DNA of 64,000 nucleotides from Opisthorchis felineus (Eukaryota; Platyhelminthes; Trematoda; Opisthorchiida; Opisthorchiidae), in the NCBI GenBank assembly GCA_004794785.1, contig SJOL01005843.1, forward strand, positions 55,663 to 119,662. Direction: 5' to 3'. Of the stretch, positions 58,130-64,000 are shown one piece after another. The position numbers and the translations under genes were made by a program. The notes under the pieces were generated by a model. That model worked only from the letters and a program-made list of their open reading frames with translations, searched no databases and was not told the DNA's origin. How positions within the stretch are numbered: the first letter of the stretch is position 1; every line of letters starts with the position of its first letter.

Positions 58130-59050
58130 CAAACTCGATTGACGATTGTAACAGGACCACTGAAACCGGAAAGCGCATGCAAAATATAGCACTTTCCCAT
58201 GATGGACAATTTGAACCACAACTGGAAGGAACTCCAGTAGAATCAGAACTATACGGATTTATCGCCGAAGTAGTGATGAAGAATGCAACACATGGATCCA
58301 TTAACAAGCAGTCCAAAACTCCGCATCCGCTATGTAAAGGACACTTTTTTCACTATGAAACGAACTTGAAGAAGATAACCAGTCAGAATTCTCGGACGTA
58401 CTCGGACTACAGACGGAAATCTCCAAACACTCTTCCGTTGGAAGACGCACACGGACCAAATGCTGAACTACTACAAACACCCACTGAACCACAAGAAAAA
58501 TTGCATCCGAACTCTGTTCACGGGATCGGAGAGGCACAATAGTACAATGGAATAGAGAAAGAAAATCACCTATATCGAATAGTTAACCACGACTCACCAA
58601 GAAACTTCATCAGAAAAAATGGGACTCTCGACAGCAGGAGCAACAACATGGCCAAGGAAGCAAACGGCCCTCTACTGCACATCAGAAAGATATCCGAACT
58701 CACAACAAGGCCGCTACAAACAAAATGTATTCCATTAGCCCAACTTTCAAGATTAGTGGAGGTACAGGAAACAAAGTGGCGTACCGAATCGCTTGGATGG
58801 ATGACCATAAGTACTCTAAAGGACTAACTGGATGAAGAGTGCCTATATGGATGGGAAAACATGATGCACCTATCAGAAAGAGATCCACTATTCCTAGTAT
58901 CCACACACGAAGACCAAGAGGTACACAAGTTCCCTCTGGAAAACGTGGTCGTGGCATGCGGAGGCAAGCAAGCGAATCCCTGGAAGCACAATCCAAACTT
59001 AGTGGAAACTAGTAGTGGACTGCCGAAGATTTTTCATAAACGGTTTTAGT
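58130..59050 (+). mobile_element. Penelope-like element pol remnant (reverse transcriptase end plus GIY-YIG region)
   Basis: GQFEPQLEGTP then ELYGFIAEVVM (about 58203-58285) match the QxxG.PMGSPLSG.IAE block of Penelope reverse transcriptases, with the central MGSP changed. At about 58468-58530 another frame reads LNYYKHPLNHKKNCIRTLFT, as in the thumb (LN..SNHP..HK...V..L). KQTALYCTSERYPN (about 58655) fits the WR.IPYV..VSE segment. At 58868-58990 SERDPLFLVSTHEDQEVHKF and LENVVVACGGK match the end of the GIY-YIG endonuclease (D.LS.V..H....GH.F.F......A.G). Frameshifts between the pieces. Order and spacing support a single decayed element. Penelope elements are known carriers of hammerhead ribozymes. 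Confidence 0.65.
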
Positions 59051-61260
59051 AATCTGGTATTAGGAAATACTTTGCTATCTTGGATATCAGCCTAACTGAG
59101 AAACGTGGCAGCCCTTGCTCAACACACTTGGTTCAAGAATTTCACGGACAAGGGTTTCGTTTGCATTTCACGTTAACCTCACCCTAACTTTCAAATGAGT
59201 GCTTTGCTGGATACAGCATCTATTCTGTTGCGGCTAGTGAAGATCACGGACGCAAAAACAAAAGATCAGGGCATTGTGAATGTTCAATTTGCAATTCGAT
59301 TCATTTCCATTATAACCGCTTTTCTATTTGCTGAAGAATGTGGTAAAGATTCACTAAGGTTTTTCCATTCATCGTCTCTGTAAGACTGACAAAGCACCAC
59401 TTTCGAAACAAACTTCTAGTACCGGATGAAGCATATTCCTAGACGGCTTCATCGACCAACAAAATACTAAAATAGATGCACATGGATACTGTCCCCATTG
59501 AGTCCTGATGCAAATGAAGTAACTCTGAGTGCGTCACTGCGCGGCCAACTACACTCTACCGGAATAAATGCAATGTTGAAAAATCGGAATCGTCTCGCTT
59601 TAGAGTTACACAATTCAATTAGTCCTGTCGCCCCCTCCCTGCAAGGTTGTCACTCGGACAGGTAGCTAACAATAGGTTCGTGTCACTGCACAGAACGTCA
59701 TTAAATTACGCCAGACTCAGGCGACCACACCTCATTGGGTGGCACTTCTGTAGCGGCTAAACTGAATACGAACCGGTTGTCATTCGGATTTACCCGATAC
59801 GATTGCGGGGATATTCCCAAATAGGAAAAGGGTTCAGATGTCCGCAAATTCCGCATATCTTTTCAAAAGGCTGCTACCTTATTTGCTCACAAGTCTGAAT
59901 ACGGCCTGGTTTCACCTTATTCCTAAGCAACTCGCCACTTTTCAGATTGACATACGGACAGTCCGACTAACAGATGACGCTAGGTTGTGCATGCATGGGT
60001 AACTTTGCTGTACAAGGTTACAGCAACTTTTTCTGCAGTACCACGATGTCAACCGTGGCTTCCAGTCATGATACAGCCAGTCCAGTTTGTATTCAACTCC
60101 ACAACACTCACCGTTTACTTGTTATTGTCAAAGGACCGTGCCAGGAATGCCCTCAGTAAGTTGGAGTTAGTTGACGCACTGACCTCCGTTTGTTTACAAA
60201 CACCAAGGCGACCTACACTGCAGATACATTTGGCTTTTGTTAATACAAACGAGTGCTATTTACGCCGTTTATGTATGTTCAGGAACAGGCGAAACAGGAA
60301 GGGTCATCAGGTTCGAGTGTGAAATAATAAGAACAATCGCGCCAGAACACAAGGAACTTGCAAGTGAGAGTTCTGTGGGTGAAAATCCAATTAATCCCGC
60401 AACTACCCACAAGTGGACAATTGGTTGGTAGCTGAAGAGGAGATGCCCCTTATCGGGGGTTTGCTTCGGCGGTGCACTGACCTTTGAGATCGGCAAATTT
60501 CCTCATCCCATTGGGCTGCCTGTTGCTCGCAGCCGGATCATATCTGTCTGAATGTACCGGCTGGAATATGTGCTTTGACGCACGCCAATCTATCAATGCA
60601 CTGTGTCACAGAATAACGGGGAAAAGTTTAGCGTGCTCGAAAATCGTTGGTAGATGGGAGGACATTCGCAAAACCCAAAGCTATCGTGGAGATAGCGGTG
60701 TGTCATGAAGACATTTTAGTACGCTACTTAGTGGCCATAACCATCGATATTTGCGTTAAAGCGGCCGATTCAATCTCACTAATTTGGTTATTCTTGCTGA
60801 TCCTAACTAGTTTAACAGTAAAGGCTGGGGGCGTAGACGGGACCCTAGAACAATATCCTGACTTCGTCAGAAGAACAGGCATGTGTGCATGCGCCAAATT
60901 CAGTATTAGTATCGTGGCGATAATTGTGACCCGGTTGACGATGATTTCGGTGAAAGTCAGTCGATGCACCTGTGTCAGCTGATTCATGAAGAAAACTTGT
61001 CGGCACACACCTACTTTAGTGGGACTCCCGGACGAAATCCGGTACCATTTGTATGGGCATCCAAAGAATCAACTCCCACGAAATGTGTGGAGCATCCTAG
61101 GGTACGGAACGTTCGCCACTGGATAATATTTGCTCAGGACACCTGCCATGTGATCAAATCATTTTCATGCAATGTACCTGTGCCTCTTAAAAGACGTTAA
61201 TTGCAATCTGAGGACCCGTAAACTGAAATTTCAACAATACTTTGTCAAATGTTTTCCTAG
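59051..61260. other. no gene assigned; probably includes introns of the plus-strand gene that ends at 61599
   Basis: Several ORFs of 60-110 codons on both strands, including a hydrophobic plus-strand frame at 60647-60982, without recognisable domains. Upstream exons of the gene ending at 61599 may be here but could not be picked out. Confidence 0.35.
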
Positions 61261-61418
61261 TTGGCAACTTCAGACATATTACAAGAACTACCCTAAACCT
61301 GTCGTTTTGTCTGTGCCCGATTGGATTTCACCGCCTAAGCCTCTTGCACCAACGATTTTCGTTCCTCATCTGAAATCTCCATTTTTAGCACGTGGTTGGT
61401 TTCCACGTACACCAGTCA
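61261..61418 (+). CDS. penultimate exon of an unrecognised gene
   Basis: Acceptor CAAATGTTTTCCTAG| at 61259/61260. The exon encodes WQLQTYYKNYPKPVVLSVPD, WISPPKPLAPTIFVPHLKSP and FLARGWFPRTPV: proline-rich, with a coding-like composition and no stop. Proposed donor GTCA|GTAACA at 61418/61419. The frame stays open past the donor for some 40 codons, which could instead be coding; the spliced model is preferred because it leads into a second open stretch with a stop and poly(A) signal. The protein family is not recognised; the basic, proline-rich character would fit a small mitochondrial or ribonucleoprotein subunit, but that is a guess. Confidence 0.5.
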
Positions 61419-61504
61419 GTAACAAGGCCTTTGTATTTGATCGACTATTTTTTGCTTATTCTCTGAATGGCGTCTTCATTAGGGCTGCTAAATCCGCTTT
61501 ACAG

Positions 61505-61599
61505 TGGCACAGGATCGTGCTGCTGCTTTCAAGGCATATGAATCCAGTGTGAGAACCCGTACAGCTGCCACTTCTACTCTATTTGAAGCTGGCCGATAG
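61505..61599 (+). CDS. last exon of the same unrecognised gene
   Basis: Acceptor CGCTTTACAG| at 61503/61504 after an 86-bp intron with a T-rich tract (61446-61460). The exon reads AQDRAAAFKAYESSVRTRTA then ATSTLFEAGR and a TAG stop at 61597-61599: an alanine/arginine-rich helix-like tail. AATAAA follows 97 bases after the stop at 61696. Joined to the exon before, the split codon becomes ATG (Met). Confidence is moderate because only splice logic and the poly(A) signal support it. Confidence 0.5.
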
Positions 61600-61695
61600 G
61601 TGATGGAACACCACATCCAAAAGAAGGCAAGAAAGATCAAAAATACGGTTGTCGAAAAAAGTCACCATCAAACATACGTGGAACGCTCAGTGGGG

Positions 61696-61701
61696 AATAA
61701 A
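61696..61701 (+). terminator. poly(A) signal AATAAA for the plus-strand gene
   Basis: Canonical hexamer 97 bases past the TAG at 61597-61599, between two convergent genes. Confidence 0.55.
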
Positions 61702-61833
61702 ATGACCTGAGAGAAGGAAGCCGAGGCGAAAACCAAAATGGTGGGAAAAATATGACAAAACAGGTAGGACTATTTATGTCAGTTGTGCTAGGTCTATACC
61801 CGGCGCAATGTAGATATGAGTGAAGAAATCAGC

Positions 61834-62292
61834 TCATAATGAGATTCCGTCACAGTGTTCTTGCACATAGCCATCAACGCGATCGATTATCACGCCAGTA
61901 AGCCCGTACTTGGTAGCTTTGGCAAAGAATTCATCCTCCGACACACCAGATCCATAAACAAAACATGCCAGACATTTTTCTGTCAAATCCGCGGCATTTT
62001 GCGATATCTCGTTCTCGGTTATGGCATGCTCTTTGGGGTCAGAACCAAAATGCGAACCCAAAGTGACCACTCCATCCAAACCCATTATCTGTGCCCAGGA
62101 CGTTGCAACTGCCAAGCTGGTATGCCGCAGGTCCACGTGGAACATATCTGGCGGTTCTGTGGGCGATGGAACCCCACCGCGAGTGATGAACATTACAGGC
62201 AAGTGCGACTGTTTGAGGCGAAGTACGGCACATACATCAGCATTGAAAGAAGACAAGATAACAATTCGATCACCGGCGTTTTTCCAGATAGT
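61834..62292 (-). CDS. GPCPD1: terminal exon of a glycerophosphocholine phosphodiesterase (GPCPD1/GDE5-like)
   Basis: 459 nt with stop, 152 residues. The acceptor is strong (TCTTTCTGTTCATCTACAG| at 62294/62293), and the exon starts in phase 0. TIWKNAGDRIVILSSFNADV followed by CAVLRLKQSHLPVMFITRG is the signature of the GPCPD1 group (RRIVFSSFDADIC.M.R.KQ..YP..FLTQG). It goes on with VDLRHTSLAVATSWAQIMGL, an AxDLTEKCLACFVYGSG strand and GLTGVIIDRVDGYV, the last strand of the GDPD TIM barrel. The enzyme hydrolyses glycerophosphocholine to glycerol-3-phosphate and choline in the cytosol. The catalytic His and Glu/Asp residues sit in upstream exons, which lie beyond 64000. The C-terminus is short compared with vertebrate GPCPD1, which has a longer tail. 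GDPD family membership is firm; the GPCPD1 subtype is likely. Confidence 0.9.
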   Translation of the reverse strand, partial: TIWKNAGDRIVILSSFNADVCAVLRLKQSHLPVMFITRGGVPSPTEPPDMFHVDLRHTSLAVATSWAQIMGLDGVVTLGSHFGSDPKEHAITENEISQNAADLTEKCLACFVYGSGVSEDEFFAKATKYGLTGVIIDRVDGYVQEHCDGISL

Positions 62293-64000
62293 CTGTAGAT
62301 GAACAGAAAGATCAGAGCAGTGGATGCCACGCAATGGAAGAAGCAATGGTGATCAGTTGTAAAGTTGGTGAATAAACGAAGTAGGAATAGAACACATTGG
62401 TCGAAAGCAAATTCGACATGCTACAATATGGCTAGCTCGGATAATCATAGGCCAACGACCGCGGCGAGCACTGAGCTGTTGACAAACACAAACCAATGGT
62501 TTCAATTGTGTGAGTAGAAAACTGTTCACTTTTTCACGACGTGGTTTAGTGTTATACCTCAAAATTCTCCAATATTGGGCCAACCATCCTTCGGTCAAGA
62601 ATACGATAAATGGAGCCAGCCTCGCTAGCGGGAAGATGGACAAAACCCTTCTATGGCACTGCCCTCTACATAGTCCCCCCTCTATTGTGGTCGATTTTAG
62701 TCAGTTCCACAAGAATCCATTGTGAACAGAAGGGGTGCTCCACACTTCTGATACCAAAAACGGTATAGGGCAACATTGAAATCGTTCAGACTAAAGTGAA
62801 AACTTACACTATTATGCTTCCTGCTCACTCATACATAGCAGTTTTCCTCGGAAACGAATGGTGTTGGTTGGTCCCTTAAGACTGACTGTGACGGCTATGA
62901 CCCTTCTAGAGGTGATTGCTTCTGGTCAGTTATGTCGTCTCTTCAGAAGGGGACCAACTCCGTTAGCTTTCTCTGAAGTCATCATAGCGAGACGGGATGA
63001 TAATTGCGATAAGGCACTCTACTCGACACCGGATCGTAGTAGTTCAGTCAAGGGGAACGAACACCATTCACAAATAAATGATTTCCATGTTCATCATCAA
63101 ATTCCCCCTAAGAGAGCTATTTCATACTCTCGCAGTACTCGCCGCTGTTATCATACGCCAAGTATTTATCAAGTAACTATTTGACATCAGCTTTCAACAG
63201 CTGACCGACGGGTCGTTTCTGCTCTGCTCGCAGAAACCGCTCTACGGGGTAAATGGTCTTCTGATACGCCTACGAAATGTAACTAGATCGTCTAACTTAG
63301 GCAGGTTGTTCTCCACAAGCCATCCGAAACAGTTCAGAATGACTGACCCGACGTACCCACCAGACCCGGGGAATATGTCAGACACAACGGCGATCAAATA
63401 ATCAGTATCAGTAAGACCACACCTCTGATCAAAATACGGTAGTGCAGTCTACTTTCGAAAGAAGCTGAAATCGGCGGGCTTCACGTGTATGGAAGCTATC
63501 CTGACCTTGCGGATTCCAGAAGTGACTTGGACTTTCTCAGTCATGTGGAACCTACGCAGCTCTCCAGGTAAATGAATCTGTTAACTACGCCTACAGATGC
63601 ACGTGCGCGTATAGTAGCTTATAGTAGCACTCTGCACTTTAAAAGTGAGAACTACATGTCCGTAAAGCAATTCACCCCTTCCAGATGTTACGTTCGCCCA
63701 TGTGGCCATACTATAGGAGGGACCAGTTATGACTGTTACAGCGTGTGTTGATCGGGAATGAGGTAAGAATATGCAAATCACCACCACAGGAATAAGACCG
63801 CATCCAACGGGTGGTGTCTTCCGGTAATTTTTGTACAGTTACTTCGCTACTCGATGTAATTCTATACTCTTTAAGATACAGAATTATCTAATGGAAACAT
63901 TGATATGGCACATTTGCTAATTCATCAGTTTCTTGATTCTAACTCGCCATATTTTATTGGCCAACCTTCATCGCACAGCACAGTCCGGTTTAGCGACCCG
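62293..64000 (-). other. intron of the GPCPD1-like gene, running off the window
   Basis: I looked on the minus strand for the preceding exon (family segment around NIEIKW) and did not find it. ORFs here, such as plus 62858-63184, show no recognised domain. Confidence 0.6.

Noticed and set aside
58036..58130. The first part of the 168-codon frame (MAWPAKSRGFS...) as part of the Penelope protein
   Set aside because: It has no similarity to Penelope reverse transcriptase; recognisable sequence starts only near 58170.
1..64000. A CRISPR array, prophage or bacterial operon
   Set aside because: No regularly spaced repeats and no long adjacent ORFs; spliced genes and eukaryotic retroelements show nuclear DNA.

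Overview
The window reads as nuclear DNA of a flatworm, most likely a digenean trematode. It has interrupted genes with kilobase introns and no bacterial-style ORF packing. Decayed retroelements are abundant: LINEs, Ty3/Gypsy elements of the CsRn1 kind, a Penelope-like element and a tRNA-derived SINE. A family of short retroposons carries a type I hammerhead ribozyme of the schistosome SM-alpha kind. The species cannot be fixed from the sequence.

Left half (about 7.1-35 kb, minus strand): one large gene, an exostosin-like glycosyltransferase closest to EXTL3 (Drosophila botv). Seven exons could be placed at base resolution from splice sites and reading phase. In transcription order they are 30681-31529, 28901-29095, 26957-27145, 17871-18207, 14530-14684, 8759-8886 and 7096-7240. 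Together they give 1998 nt of open frame covering the GT47 (exostosin) domain, the linker and most of the GT64 domain, including the DDD metal site. A type II membrane-anchor exon at 34573-34959 is probably the start of the same protein. The C-terminal exon or exons were not found and probably lie to the left of the window. One intron uses a GC-AG splice pair. The introns hold LINE fragments, a SINE and several hammerhead-ribozyme retroposons. The first 1.4 kb is a decayed LINE, and a mariner-like transposase remnant sits near 3.4 kb.

Middle (about 35-61 kb): no host gene recognised. It contains two decayed Ty3/Gypsy elements (about 42.4-44.95 kb and 51.16-55 kb), a LINE reverse-transcriptase fragment on the minus strand (47.4-47.75 kb) and a Penelope-like pol remnant (58.13-59.05 kb). 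A hammerhead retroposon is inserted inside the integrase of the first Gypsy element, with a 14-bp target-site duplication.

Right end (61-64 kb): two convergent genes. A plus-strand gene that I do not recognise ends at 61599 with a poly(A) signal. The terminal exon of a glycerophosphocholine phosphodiesterase (GPCPD1/GDE5-like) lies on the minus strand at 61834-62292.

The most notable system is the hammerhead-ribozyme retroposon family. One copy at 23393-23768 has a fully conserved catalytic core, a loopless helix III that suggests dimeric cleavage, a 51-bp inverted-repeat module and a 13-bp target-site duplication. Five other copies or fragments show distinct inactivating changes. The Penelope-like remnant in the same window is a plausible relative of the machinery that moved them.
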